A DNA stretch of 64,000 nt from Liminaster sp045576355 (GCA_045576355.1 JAZNGG010000020.1:38815-102814); one strand, 5' to 3'; positions 35,358 through 44,604 are shown, counted from the first letter of the stretch. Notes: generated from the sequence alone by a model not told the origin. A program made the numbers and translations.

Positions 35358-36842
35358 TTAAGGGTTTGTTTTAGTTATTACCATCGCCACAGCCCGGCGC
35401 CAACCATCATGGAGGCGTCTGACTTCGTCCTCGGCCATCTCGGGATGAACACATCCGGCAGCGGTAAATAAGGCACACACAGCATCAAAGTCGGGCAAAC
35501 GATGGAGTGCCAGGGCATTCATGATGACAGCGCCCAAAGCAGATGCCTCCTCGATGTCCGAGCGACGGATGTCGGCACCAAGCATATCGGCTTGAAACTG
35601 CATCAATGTCCGGTTACGGGTCGGACCGCCATCGACACGCAGCTCGCTGAGCGGCACTCCGGCACGCTCGGCCATCACATCGACTAAGTCCTTGACTTGA
35701 TAGGCAATGGACTCGAGGGTGGCACGCAGGATATGTCCGCGGTCTGTGGCGAGTGTCATGCCGACCAAAGCGGCACGTGCCTCAGGTTGCCACCAAGGGG
35801 CACCCAATCCGGCAAAAGCCGGGACGAGATAAACACCCTCTGCACGCTCATGAGCCGCCTCCTCGATCTCTCCGGGACTACCGATCAGCCCGACCTGCTC
35901 CACCATCCACTTGATCGTGGCACCGGTGCAGTGGATATTTCCCTCAAAGGCATAATAGGTTTTGCCTTGAGCCGCAAATCCGATGCTCGTGACCAAGCCC
36001 TGCGGTGCAGGCATCGCGGTCTCTCCGATGTTCATCATAACAGACGATCCGGTGCCATAGGTGGCTTTGGCGAGTCCGGGACGGAAACAGCACTGACCGA
36101 CAAGAGCTCCATGAGAGTCTCCCAGCACACCGGCTATCGGGATCGGTGTGGTGAAGAGGCCCTCTACGGTCGTCAATCCGAAGTGTGCATCAGACGGACG
36201 AGCCTCAGGCATCATCGTGCGCGGAATGGTGAAAAGCGAAAGCAACGTGTCATCCCAATCGAGCGTATGGATGTTAAACAGCATCGTGCGAGAGGCATTG
36301 GTGTAGTCTGTGGCATGAAGCGATCCGGTCAGGCGCCAGATGAGCCAAGTGTCTATCGTACCCATCATCAAGTGTCCGGCATCGGCTTTCTCTCGGGCAC
36401 CCTCCACATTGTCCAGGATCCACTGAACACCGCTGGCAGAGAAATATGGATCAATGAGCAATCCGCTCCGCTGCTGCACCTCCTCAGTCATGCCGCGCTC
36501 TTTCAATGCCTGACAGATGGCTGCTCCACGAGTACACTGCCACACGACAGCCCGACAGACGGGACGACTGTCGCGACGATCCCACACGACAACGGTCTCA
36601 CGCTGATTGGTGATGGCGATCGAATAGGTATCTGTCGTCAGATCGACACCATCCAGCAATTGTCGGATGGCTTCGACAGCATTGTTATATATCTCCTCTG
36701 CATCATGTTCGACCCATCCGGGCTGAGGATAATACTGCTGATGCGGGATATTGACACGATGTTCTAATCGGCACTGCTCGTCAAAGAGCATGGCCTTGGT
36801 GGCTGATGTGCTTTGATCGATGGCTATTACTCTATGAGACAT
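35358..36842 (-). CDS. apsK: FGGY kinase, glycerol kinase-like, probable D-apulose kinase
   Basis: 494 residues, close to glycerol kinase overall: ITNQRET, VWQCTR, DPYFSASGVQWILDNVEG and TNASRTMLFNIHTLDWDD are all GlpK signatures. The substrate-site residues Arg81, Glu82, Tyr133 and Asp242 match GlpK Arg83, Glu84, Tyr135 and Asp245. The next position, Gln246 in GlpK, is Ser243 here (GDSHGAL). Together with its operon partners this argues for a substrate other than glycerol, and apulose fits. A plain glycerol kinase cannot be ruled out. It starts 17 nt after the transketolase B gene. Confidence 0.6.
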   Translation of the reverse strand: MSHRVIAIDQSTSATKAMLFDEQCRLEHRVNIPHQQYYPQPGWVEHDAEEIYNNAVEAIRQLLDGVDLTTDTYSIAITNQRETVVVWDRRDSRPVCRAVVWQCTRGAAICQALKERGMTEEVQQRSGLLIDPYFSASGVQWILDNVEGAREKADAGHLMMGTIDTWLIWRLTGSLHATDYTNASRTMLFNIHTLDWDDTLLSLFTIPRTMMPEARPSDAHFGLTTVEGLFTTPIPIAGVLGDSHGALVGQCCFRPGLAKATYGTGSSVMMNIGETAMPAPQGLVTSIGFAAQGKTYYAFEGNIHCTGATIKWMVEQVGLIGSPGEIEEAAHERAEGVYLVPAFAGLGAPWWQPEARAALVGMTLATDRGHILRATLESIAYQVKDLVDVMAERAGVPLSELRVDGGPTRNRTLMQFQADMLGADIRRSDIEEASALGAVIMNALALHRLPDFDAVCALFTAAGCVHPEMAEDEVRRLHDGWRRAVAMVITKTNP

Positions 36843-36859
36843 AAGGCATGTGTTTATAA

Positions 36860-37783
36860 TTAACGGACAAAATCAAGGGCAGCCTTGACAATGCCCTCTG
36901 TGTCCAATCCATAATGGGCAAAAATCTCAAGCGGTTTGGCATGGATTACATTCTCATCCGGAATGCCGAGGATGCGCACCGGCACCGGACATTCGGACAA
37001 GCACTCTGTCACGATGCCACCGAGGCCGCCATAACGGCTATGCTCCTCGACGGTGATGATACGTCCGGTCTCACGGGCTGCAGCATGGATGGCCTCAGCA
37101 TCGCACGGCTTGACAAACGCCATATCCAAGACTCTCGTAGAGATCCCTTGACGATGCAATTCGCGTCCGGCCTGGAGCGCATGATAGACTGTCTCGCCGG
37201 CAGCAATAATGGTCAGATCCGTACCCTCTAAAAGGCGTGTTGCCTTGCCCCACTCAAAGGTAAAATCATCATTTTCATAGACATCCGGCACAGCAGCACG
37301 GCCGACTCTCACGTAGGCAGGCTCCGGATGATCGACGAGCATCTTGACCAGACGACGGGTCTGACGATCATCACAAGGGAGGATCATATTCATCCCCGGG
37401 AAAGTTCTCATCACAGCGATGTCGTGGAGGCTATGATGGGTAGCACCCAATGCGCCATAAGCCACTCCTCCACTCACTCCCAGGATCTTGACCGGATTTT
37501 TACTATAGGCCATATCGACCTTGACCTGCTCCAGACTGCGAGCCACATAGAAACAAGCCGGTCCACAAGCGAAGACTTTCTTTCCACTATGAGCCAGCCC
37601 GGAGGCGATGCCGACAGCATTCTGCTCAGCAATACCACACTCAACAAACTGCTCCGGGAGCGCATCGGCAAACTTGTCCAATGTCACCGAACCGCGGGCA
37701 TCGGTGGTGACAGCAATAATATCTTTATCTTCCCGGGCAAGCTCGAGAAGGGTCTCTGTAAACGATGTTCTGCAAGCGTACAT
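36860..37783 (-). CDS. aptB: Transketolase C-terminal subunit, probable AptB
   Basis: The C-terminal half of a split transketolase: pyrimidine-binding domain (FVECGIAEQNAVGIASGLA carries the catalytic Glu in the GIAEQ motif) and C-terminal domain (ITVEEHSRYGGLGG). The frame is open from 37834, but the start at 37783 (MYACRTSFTETLLELA) gives the usual family N-terminus and removes a spurious hydrophobic extension. It pairs with the TPP-binding subunit just upstream. In the apiose route this enzyme splits apulose 4-phosphate with glyceraldehyde 3-phosphate to dihydroxyacetone phosphate and xylulose 5-phosphate. An ordinary split transketolase is the alternative. Confidence 0.65.
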   Translation of the reverse strand: MYACRTSFTETLLELAREDKDIIAVTTDARGSVTLDKFADALPEQFVECGIAEQNAVGIASGLAHSGKKVFACGPACFYVARSLEQVKVDMAYSKNPVKILGVSGGVAYGALGATHHSLHDIAVMRTFPGMNMILPCDDRQTRRLVKMLVDHPEPAYVRVGRAAVPDVYENDDFTFEWGKATRLLEGTDLTIIAAGETVYHALQAGRELHRQGISTRVLDMAFVKPCDAEAIHAAARETGRIITVEEHSRYGGLGGIVTECLSECPVPVRILGIPDENVIHAKPLEIFAHYGLDTEGIVKAALDFVR

Positions 37784-37837
37784 AATCAATAAAAATGTGT
37801 TTTTGTTAGTAATCAAGAGAAAAGGGGATGTCACTCA

Positions 37838-38680
37838 TCACCGGTCACAACGGCTTCGACACTCTTCGATCCTTGTCTCTATCTCCCGAACAGCCTGTTC
37901 AAACTGCTCGGCAGAAGGGACACCATGGTGCCACTTCGCCACGTTCTCCATAAACGAAACGCCTCGACCTTTGGTGGTGCGCGAAACGATCATGTGCGGC
38001 TTGGAAGAGTTATAGTCGAGCGCATCAAACGTCCGGACAATATCCTCAATGCTGTCGCCGTTCATCTCGACCACATCCCAACCGAATGCAGTCCAACGCT
38101 CACCGATGCTCTCGAGCGGCATGACATCCTCTGTGCTACCGCTGATCTGCAAACCATTTCGGTCTATGATAGCCACCAGATTGCCGAGGTGATAGCGATT
38201 GGCCGCCATTGCAGCTTCGTAGATCGATCCCTCACCCTGTTCTCCATCGCCCATCAACACAAATGTGCGATAGGGGGCGGCATCCATCTTGGCTGCTATA
38301 GCCATACCGACACCGATGGAGAGGCCATGACCTAAAGCACCGGAACATACCTCAATGCCGGGGACAGCGATCGTGGGATGGCCTGAGAGATGTGAGCCTT
38401 TTTTGCCCAAAGTGGAAAGCATCTCAGCATCGATAAATCCACGAGACTCCAAGCAAGTGTAGAGAGCCTCGACACAGTGCCCCTTACTCAAAACAAAGCG
38501 GTCACGATTAGGCATCTTCAACTGCTGCGGATCCACATTCAAAACATGATGATAAAGCACCGTCATGACATTAAGCGCAGAGAGATCCCCTCCGATATGT
38601 CCGGCCTTAGCCTGGAAGACAATCTCAAGGAGCCGTTTCCGATTGAGTTCTGACTGTAAAATAAGTTCTTGCGTTTTCAT
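37838..38680 (-). CDS. aptA: Transketolase N-terminal subunit, probable AptA
   Basis: 280 residues forming the thiamine diphosphate-binding half of a split transketolase. The TPP motif starts GDGEQGEG and ends at the Asn of IIDRNGLQ; the conserved His region HIGGDLSA and SKGH are present. It is the first gene of a four-gene minus-strand operon and has a consensus promoter upstream at 38736-38766. Its partner subunit begins 54 nt downstream. The operon's composition, not this protein itself, indicates apulose 4-phosphate as substrate. Confidence 0.65.
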   Translation of the reverse strand: MKTQELILQSELNRKRLLEIVFQAKAGHIGGDLSALNVMTVLYHHVLNVDPQQLKMPNRDRFVLSKGHCVEALYTCLESRGFIDAEMLSTLGKKGSHLSGHPTIAVPGIEVCSGALGHGLSIGVGMAIAAKMDAAPYRTFVLMGDGEQGEGSIYEAAMAANRYHLGNLVAIIDRNGLQISGSTEDVMPLESIGERWTAFGWDVVEMNGDSIEDIVRTFDALDYNSSKPHMIVSRTTKGRGVSFMENVAKWHHGVPSAEQFEQAVREIETRIEECRSRCDR

Positions 38681-38735
38681 TATAAAAGTTTCTTTATAAA
38701 GTTTTTATTAAGGTCAGTCTTTTTTATTACTTCTG

Positions 38736-38766
38736 CAAAGTAAAGAAAACGAGACCATATATCAAA
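38736..38766 (-). promoter_or_regulatory. Promoter of the apiose-type operon
   Basis: On the minus strand TTTG (38763-38766) is followed after 19 nt by TTACTTTG (38736-38743), one base off the -7 consensus. The leader would be about 50 nt. Confidence 0.55.
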
Positions 38767-38827
38767 CCAAAATCGGAGAAAAAACAAGAAAAAGGATAAA
38801 AGAACTCGAAAATTCACCTTTTTTTCA

Positions 38828-38835
38828 TATCTTTG
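38828..38835 (+). promoter_or_regulatory. -7 box for parC
   Basis: TATCTTTG matches the consensus, 63 nt before the start. The -33 element is not a clear match. Confidence 0.45.
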
Positions 38836-38898
38836 CTTCGCAGATTCCCTTGAGGTAATACCCATTTTGAGCCAGGGATGTTAAAATAATCAAATACT

Positions 38899-41568
38899 AT
38901 GACTGAAGATAACGAGAAAACAGAGAACACATTGGACGAAAATGTATCCGACGAGCCGGTCCTTGAAAACACAGAAGAGAGCATCAGTGAGGGCAATGGT
39001 TATCGGCCTCATAACGATGACACCGAGGGAGATGCCATACACCATCTCTCCGGCATGTTTCAAGACTGGTTTTTGGATTATGCCTCCTATGTTATTCTCG
39101 AACGCGCCGTGCCTCATGTCTTAGACGGACTGAAGCCGGTGCAGCGACGCATCCTGCATGCTATGAAAGTGATCGACGATGGCCGATATAACAAGGTCGC
39201 CAACATCGTCGGACAGACCATGCAATATCACCCCCATGGCGATGCATCCATCGGTGATGCGCTCGTTCAACTCGGCCAAAAAGATCTGCTCATAGACACT
39301 CAAGGAAACTGGGGTAACATCCTCACCGGAGACTCTGCCGCTGCACCCCGTTACATCGAAGCCCGACTCTCTCACTTCGCCCTGGAAGTGGTCTATAATA
39401 ACAAGATCACCCCGTGGCAACTATCATACGATGGTCGAAAAAAAGAACCGATCTGCCTCCCCATCAAGTTCCCCCTCCTTTTGGCTCAAGGGGTTGAGGG
39501 TATTGCTGTCGGTCTCTCTTCCAAGATCCTGCCTCATAACTTCAACGATCTGCTCGATGCCTCTATAGCCTATCTGAAAGGGGAAGAATTTCAACTATAT
39601 CCGGACTTCCCGACAGGAGGTCTGATAGACGTAAGCCGCTATCATGACGGGGAGCGAGGAGGTGCGGTCAAAGTGCGTTCGCACATCGAGAAACTCGACC
39701 AGAAAACTTTAGTCATCAAAGACATCCCCTATGGCAAGACCGTCCCGACAGTCATCGAAAGCATCATGAAGGCTGCTGAAAAAGGGAAAATCAAAATCCG
39801 CAAAGTGGATGACAACACCGCTGCCGAAGTGGAGATCGTCGTTCATCTCGCTACTGGTGTGTCGAGCGACAAGACGATCGATGCCCTATACGCCTTTACC
39901 GACTGCGAAGTCTCCATCTCGCCCAACTGCTGTGTGATCTATGACAAGAAGCCTCACTTCTTGTGCGTAAGCGAAGTCTTGCGCCGCAATACGGATAACA
40001 CCAAAGAACTACTGCGTCAGGAACTCGAAATCAACAAGCACGAGTTGCAAGAGCATCTGATGACCTGTTCGCTCGAAAAAATTTTCATCGAAGAGAGAAT
40101 CTATAAGGATGCAGAGTTTGAAAATGCCAAAAACATGGATATCGCCGTAGAGCATATCGATCATCGTTTGGAGCCGTGGAAAGACTCATTCATCCGTGAG
40201 ATTACTCATGACGACATCCTGCACCTGATGGAGATCAAGATGGGACGCATCCTCAAGTTTAACAGCGATAAAGCAGAAGAGGAGATTGCCAATACACAGA
40301 AAAAGATTCGTCAGATCGATAAGCATCTCAAACACCTGACCGCCTACACGATTGAGTGGTTTGAGCATCTCAAGGAGAAATATGGCAAGTATCATCCGCG
40401 CTTGACTGAGATCCGCAATTTCAATACGATTGACTCCTCTAAGGTGATAGAGAGCAACCAGAAACTCTACATCAACCGAGAAGAAGGATTTGTCGGCACA
40501 GGTCTGAAACAGAGCGAGTTTGTCTGCAACTGCTCTGAGATTGATGACATCATCATTATCTACAAATCCGGTCAATATAAGATCGTACGCGTCTCTGAGA
40601 AAATCTTTGTCGGAGAGGGAGTCCTTTACCTCAATGTATTCCGTAAGACCGATGCGCGAACCATATACAACATCGTTTACCGAGACGGCAAGAGCGGACC
40701 TTATTACATCAAACGATTTAACATCACCAGCATACAGCGTGACAAGATCTATGATCTGACACAGGGGACTGCGGGCAGCAAGATCGCCTATCTCAGCGCC
40801 AACCTCAACGGTGAGGCAGAAGTGCTGCGCATCACTCTCAAACCCCGCATCCACATCAAGAACTTCACGTTTGAGAAAAACTTTGCCGAGATCCCGATCA
40901 AAGGACGAGGCACCAGAGGATCGATCCTCACGAAGGTCGATATCGCACGCATCGTAGTGAAAGAGCGAGGCGGATCGACATTAGGCGGAAGGCCTGTTTG
41001 GTATGATCCGGATGTATGCCGCATCAATTATGACAAGCAGGGAACATTCTTAGGGGAGTTTAATAGCGAGGACCGCATATTAGTGATGCTGGACAATTAT
41101 GATTATTATCTGACCACTTTCGATGAGAATAATCATTACGAGCCCAACATCCTGCGCATTGAGAAATATGATCCCTCTAAAGTCTGGTGTGTGATCATGA
41201 AAGACTGGGAAAATAACACACACAATCTGAAACGATGCCAGCTCGATGCCACTTTAAAGAAGCAGAACTTACTCGGTGATCCCAAACGATTTACCATGGA
41301 CTTCTGGACAGACACTCCGTTTGCTCGCATTGCCGTGCATTTTGGCAAGGACGACTCTTTCCGTGCACCATTAGAGATCGAAACCGAAGATTTCATTCCG
41401 ATCCGCTCGGTTGGGACCAAAGGGAAACGCATCTCCAACTACTACATCGAACGATTTGAAGAGCTGGAACCCACCCGCAAACCTCAGGAAGAGGAAATCT
41501 CTGAAGGAGAAGAGACCGAAGAGACAGAACTTGACGGAGGGACAGCAGATCCTAACTCGTTGTTCTAA
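38899..41568 (+). CDS. parC: DNA topoisomerase IV subunit A (ParC-like)
   Basis: The DNA-cleaving subunit of a type IIA topoisomerase. The catalytic Tyr152 is in AAPRYIEARLSHFALE, preceded by Arg151, and the winged-helix region has YHPHGDASIGDALV. The AAPRY variant and a long acidic tail (EEISEGEETEETELDGG) are typical of the Bacteroidetes protein annotated ParC, which differs from GyrA. An acidic N-terminal extension of about 45 residues precedes the core. At 889 residues it is complete. No parE is adjacent. Its role would be decatenation of chromosomes. The DUF3316 gene begins 14 nt after its stop. Confidence 0.9.
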   Translation: MTEDNEKTENTLDENVSDEPVLENTEESISEGNGYRPHNDDTEGDAIHHLSGMFQDWFLDYASYVILERAVPHVLDGLKPVQRRILHAMKVIDDGRYNKVANIVGQTMQYHPHGDASIGDALVQLGQKDLLIDTQGNWGNILTGDSAAAPRYIEARLSHFALEVVYNNKITPWQLSYDGRKKEPICLPIKFPLLLAQGVEGIAVGLSSKILPHNFNDLLDASIAYLKGEEFQLYPDFPTGGLIDVSRYHDGERGGAVKVRSHIEKLDQKTLVIKDIPYGKTVPTVIESIMKAAEKGKIKIRKVDDNTAAEVEIVVHLATGVSSDKTIDALYAFTDCEVSISPNCCVIYDKKPHFLCVSEVLRRNTDNTKELLRQELEINKHELQEHLMTCSLEKIFIEERIYKDAEFENAKNMDIAVEHIDHRLEPWKDSFIREITHDDILHLMEIKMGRILKFNSDKAEEEIANTQKKIRQIDKHLKHLTAYTIEWFEHLKEKYGKYHPRLTEIRNFNTIDSSKVIESNQKLYINREEGFVGTGLKQSEFVCNCSEIDDIIIIYKSGQYKIVRVSEKIFVGEGVLYLNVFRKTDARTIYNIVYRDGKSGPYYIKRFNITSIQRDKIYDLTQGTAGSKIAYLSANLNGEAEVLRITLKPRIHIKNFTFEKNFAEIPIKGRGTRGSILTKVDIARIVVKERGGSTLGGRPVWYDPDVCRINYDKQGTFLGEFNSEDRILVMLDNYDYYLTTFDENNHYEPNILRIEKYDPSKVWCVIMKDWENNTHNLKRCQLDATLKKQNLLGDPKRFTMDFWTDTPFARIAVHFGKDDSFRAPLEIETEDFIPIRSVGTKGKRISNYYIERFEELEPTRKPQEEEISEGEETEETELDGGTADPNSLF

Positions 41569-41582
41569 GAGAAGCAGACATT

Positions 41583-42476
41583 ATGCAGAGACGTTTTTCC
41601 ACCCTCCTTTTATTGCTCTTCATGGCAACATTATGCCGGGCGCAAGTCTCGGAGCATGATTCCATTCCGATCCGCCCGGTGACGTCAGCGGTGACATTAC
41701 ACTGGGGCAATTCGAAGGTGCGAGATTCCTATCTCACTCCCCTATCTTACGAAGGTGCATCCTTCTCTCTCCAGTATGATCGCTGGAGAAGATCGAGGAG
41801 TAACGTCCTGATCAATCAGCAGATCTTTACCCTCCGCTTTGCCACCGGAGAGGATCAGGGACATTACACCTCCACTTGGAGCGGACGACTCTCTTATCGT
41901 TATGCCTCCCATTATCCTCTCTTGCACTCCGATTCACAGTGGCAGCCCATGATAGGTCTGTATGCAAACCTTGAAATTGGGTTCACTTACAATCTCAAAC
42001 TCACCTCGTCCAACAATCCTGCCACTGCCAGATTAGTCAATAACTATGGGCTCTCGGCTGCTACGGCCTATCGTTTTTCGTGGCGGGGTCAGCCCTGCAA
42101 CGTTCTCTTACAGGCACAAACACCTCTCTTAGGATGGGCATTGGCTCCCGAATACGGAGAGTCTTATTATGAGTATTTTTACCTCAAGCAACTAAACGGA
42201 TATGCCTTCTCTCCGGAGTTCACATCTCTCCACCGCCAGCAAGACCTGGATCTTAAACTCACGACCGACCTCCCGGTGAGTCTCATCCCGTGGCTCAAGA
42301 AAAAAAGTACGGTGATGCGCCTCGGGATCGAATACCACATCGAAACTGCCAAAATCAACGACATTGTGACCCGATACTCATCTTTCCAGTTTGTTATCGG
42401 GTGGAGTTATCGACACATACCTCTACATCATAACCGCCGTCACATCGTCAGAAATGAGATGATAGAAGCGTTCTGA
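41583..42476 (+). CDS. DUF3316 outer-membrane-type protein
   Basis: A 297-residue protein with a signal peptide (TLLLLLFMATLCRAQ) and a body of alternating aromatic strands (FSLQYDRWRR, WSGRLSYRYASHY, FVIGWSYRH), in keeping with a small beta-barrel. The order of motifs fits DUF3316, a family restricted to Bacteroidetes and without known function. It begins 14 nt after parC and is followed after 60 nt by an S41 protease lipoprotein, so it may be co-transcribed with both. Confidence 0.7.
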   Translation: MQRRFSTLLLLLFMATLCRAQVSEHDSIPIRPVTSAVTLHWGNSKVRDSYLTPLSYEGASFSLQYDRWRRSRSNVLINQQIFTLRFATGEDQGHYTSTWSGRLSYRYASHYPLLHSDSQWQPMIGLYANLEIGFTYNLKLTSSNNPATARLVNNYGLSAATAYRFSWRGQPCNVLLQAQTPLLGWALAPEYGESYYEYFYLKQLNGYAFSPEFTSLHRQQDLDLKLTTDLPVSLIPWLKKKSTVMRLGIEYHIETAKINDIVTRYSSFQFVIGWSYRHIPLHHNRRHIVRNEMIEAF

Positions 42477-42536
42477 CCGATAATAAGCATTATCCGGATC
42501 GCCCCAAAAATACAGACAAGATCATAACGAGCCCTT

Positions 42537-43631
42537 ATGAAAAGAACATCCCTCCATAACCCTCTTTATGCTACACTGATGATGCTACTCTGCATCTTTT
42601 CCCCGATTTTCACCGCATGTTTAGACGATGAAGACCTGGAGCAAAACGATGATAATCTGGGCAACTTCATGGCATGCTGGAGGGCAATGGATGAGCATTA
42701 CTGCTTCTTTGAGGAAAAAGGTGTGGACTGGAATGAGGTCTATAGTCGTTATCGCCCTTACTTTGCAGACTCCGGGCTGAGCTATGTCCGGTGTTTTGAC
42801 AAACTCGGAGAGATGCTGGCAGAGGTGCGCGATGGTCATGTCAATCTCACCTCCCCCTTCAACGTGGCACGCTATTGGGCATGGTGGGAAGACTATCCAC
42901 GCAACTTTGATTTGGGACTTCTCGAGGAGTACTATCTCGGCACTCGGTATTGGATTTCGGGAGGAATGAAATATGGTCTCCTCTCAGACACCATCGCTTA
43001 CGTGTATTATAACTCATTCTCCTCCATCCCCGGCGAAACCAACATGGACTTTGTGCTCGCAGCGCTCAGCGGAGCCAAAGGACTGATCTTTGACATCCGA
43101 GACAATGGAGGCGGAGCATTGACAAGCGTGCCGATCATAGCCAACCGATTCAGTACACAAAAGACCTGCTACGGATATATCCGCCACAAGCAAGGTCCGG
43201 CTCACGATGCCTTCTCCTCCCCACAACCGCTCTATTTAGAGCCACAGCCGGGACGCATTCATTGGGATGCCACACAAGCTCCCGTAGTCATACTGACCAA
43301 CAGACACACTTACAGTGCTGCCAATAACTTTGTCTCAGCCATGAAAGCTCTTGCCGCTGAGGGCAAAGATATTAAAATCATCGGCGACCATACTGGAGGT
43401 GGCGGAGGAATGCCTTTCTCCACCGTACTTCCGTCGGGATGGGTGCTCCGATTCTCAGCCTGCCCCATTACGGACCATAACGACCGATCCACCGAGGAGG
43501 GCATTGAGCCCGATTATCATGTCGATATGGACTCAACACACGTCTTCCAGCATCATAGAGATGACATCATCGAGGCAGCTCGGCTCTATATAAACACGCA
43601 CACTAAAGTAAAGTATTCAGACAAAAAATAA
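42537..43631 (+). CDS. S41 family peptidase lipoprotein
   Basis: A 364-residue lipoprotein: signal peptide with lipobox (FSPIFTAC), so it is expected in the periplasm or outer membrane. The S41 (C-terminal processing peptidase, tricorn-like) core is visible: FDIRDNGGGALTSVP, the nucleophile region TNRHTYSAANNFVSAMK with the catalytic Ser, and GDHTGGGGGMPFS. There is no obvious PDZ domain, so it is a short form. The substrate is not known. It ends the parC unit and is followed by the tRNA-Leu gene. Confidence 0.88.
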   Translation: MKRTSLHNPLYATLMMLLCIFSPIFTACLDDEDLEQNDDNLGNFMACWRAMDEHYCFFEEKGVDWNEVYSRYRPYFADSGLSYVRCFDKLGEMLAEVRDGHVNLTSPFNVARYWAWWEDYPRNFDLGLLEEYYLGTRYWISGGMKYGLLSDTIAYVYYNSFSSIPGETNMDFVLAALSGAKGLIFDIRDNGGGALTSVPIIANRFSTQKTCYGYIRHKQGPAHDAFSSPQPLYLEPQPGRIHWDATQAPVVILTNRHTYSAANNFVSAMKALAAEGKDIKIIGDHTGGGGGMPFSTVLPSGWVLRFSACPITDHNDRSTEEGIEPDYHVDMDSTHVFQHHRDDIIEAARLYINTHTKVKYSDKK

Positions 43632-43692
43632 TCAAAAAGGGAGGGAATCCACGCCCAAAGGGAATAATTATTCTTTTATTTCTGATGTGATG

Positions 43693-43724
43693 TTTGGATA
43701 ATTCGCAAGTTCACACTATCTTTG
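43693..43724 (+). promoter_or_regulatory. Consensus promoter of the tRNA-Leu gene
   Basis: TTTG at 43693-43696 is followed after 20 nt by TATCTTTG at 43717-43724. It lies about 80 nt before the mature tRNA 5' end. Confidence 0.7.
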
Positions 43725-43802
43725 CAACCGCAATTTCCCTCCAAGGCCAATTCTCACTTCGACCCACGGAGCAAAGAAGAGGAGGGCAGTCGGCCGATTC
43801 AC

Positions 43803-43884
43803 GCGCGTATGGTGAAATTGGTAGACACGCCAGACTTAGGATCTGGTGCCGAGAGGTGTAAGGGTTCGAGTCCCTTTATGCGCA
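43803..43884 (+). tRNA. tRNA-Leu (anticodon UAG)
   Basis: The 82-nt gene folds as a class II tRNA. The acceptor stem is GCGCGTA (43803-43809) with TATGCGC (43877-43883), discriminator A at 43884. The anticodon stem CCAGA/TCTGG holds the loop CTTAGGA with anticodon TAG at 43837-43839. The variable arm is long and the T loop is GGTTCGAGTCC. CCA is not encoded. It has its own promoter and a terminator hairpin just behind. Confidence 0.95.
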
Positions 43885-43887
43885 CGA

Positions 43888-43922
43888 TAAGAGATTGTGT
43901 CAGACATTGACGCAGTCTCTTA
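43888..43922 (+). terminator. Terminator after tRNA-Leu
   Basis: AAGAGATTGTGTCA and its near-complement TTGACGCAGTCTCTT form a stem with a few mismatches around a GACA loop, followed by an AT-rich tail. Confidence 0.65.
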
Positions 43923-44186
43923 TTTTATTTATGGGTGTCCTCCAAAACTTTTTGTCCACTCTGCCGGAAATCTTTATCGGATTTCTAATGGAATTGGGTC
44001 ATAACGTTCTTGAGTTTTTCTATGTAATCTATCCGGAATCAGACAAATTTAATTACGATATATTAACGCATATTTGTAATCCGGGCTTAACAATAGAGCA
44101 CTAATGCTGTGCGCTAAGCATGAGGAAAAGAGGAGACATTATTATCCGGATTATTATCGTATCTGAACAGATTTCTCACTTCATGC
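43923..44186. other. Intergenic region before repeat array A3
   Basis: No supported gene. A short open frame begins at 43895 inside the tRNA terminator, but it lacks recognisable features. The sequence is AT-rich and leads into degenerate repeat units. Confidence 0.4.
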
Positions 44187-44314
44187 CAACGAGGATAGAG
44201 TGTATAACGAGAGCCGACGCGTGACACAACGAGGCTACCCTCATGACATAACGAGGCTACCCTCATGACACAACGAGGCTACCCTCATGTCGCAACGAGG
44301 GTATGCGCGTTATA
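44187..44314. repeat. 22-bp tandem repeat array, family A, copy 3
   Basis: Units at 44205, 44227, 44249, 44271 and 44293 are 22 bp each, with a shorter degenerate unit at 44187. The three central units share AACGAGGCTACCCTCATG. The last (CAACGAGGGTATGCGCGTT) is nearly the same as the last unit of copy 1, so the array end is itself conserved. A hairpin follows 8 nt later. Confidence 0.88.
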
Positions 44315-44317
44315 TAA

Positions 44318-44567
44318 AAACAGCGAAGATAGACACAATCAGATCTATCTTCGCTATTATTCTATATATATCTAATAATTAAGGCTTTAGCAGACAACGA
44401 AATCTCCATCCAAATCCATAGTATGCAGCCCTATATGGTTTTGTAGTTTAAAGGTTTATTTTCAGCATGCGAAGGCCACGTCCAAAAGTGGAAACCCTTT
44501 AACCCCACATTCCGCGAAACTCATGACCAACGGGAATAACTCTTCAATCTCTAAACTCCTCAACCAA
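44318..44567 (-). ncRNA. Candidate small RNA, about 250 nt
   Basis: This interval runs from the predicted start behind the promoter at 44574-44604 to the hairpin at 44322-44355, read on the minus strand, ending in a T-run (GTTTTTATAT). It has no convincing reading frame. It shares the promoter and terminator design with the candidate at 590-690, while the middle parts differ. Inference only. Confidence 0.3.
44322..44355. terminator. Bidirectional hairpin after repeat array A3
   Basis: Arms 44322-44333 (AGCGAAGATAGA) and 44344-44355 (TCTATCTTCGCT) are perfectly complementary with a 10-nt loop. The left arm is the same as that at 595-606 in 11 of 12 positions or better. Confidence 0.7.
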
Positions 44568-44573
44568 CCACTA

Positions 44574-44604
44574 CAAAGATACAACATCCCAAAGCCAATG
44601 TCAA
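44574..44604 (-). promoter_or_regulatory. Bacteroidetes-type promoter reading left
   Basis: On the minus strand a TTG (44602-44604) lies 20 nt before TATCTTTG (44574-44581). The element is a near copy of 697-727, with TTGACAT and ATGTTGTATCTTTG identical. Confidence 0.65.

Noticed and set aside
43895..44104. 69-residue hydrophobic protein after tRNA-Leu
   Set aside because: Its start lies inside the tRNA terminator and no recognisable domain or promoter is present.
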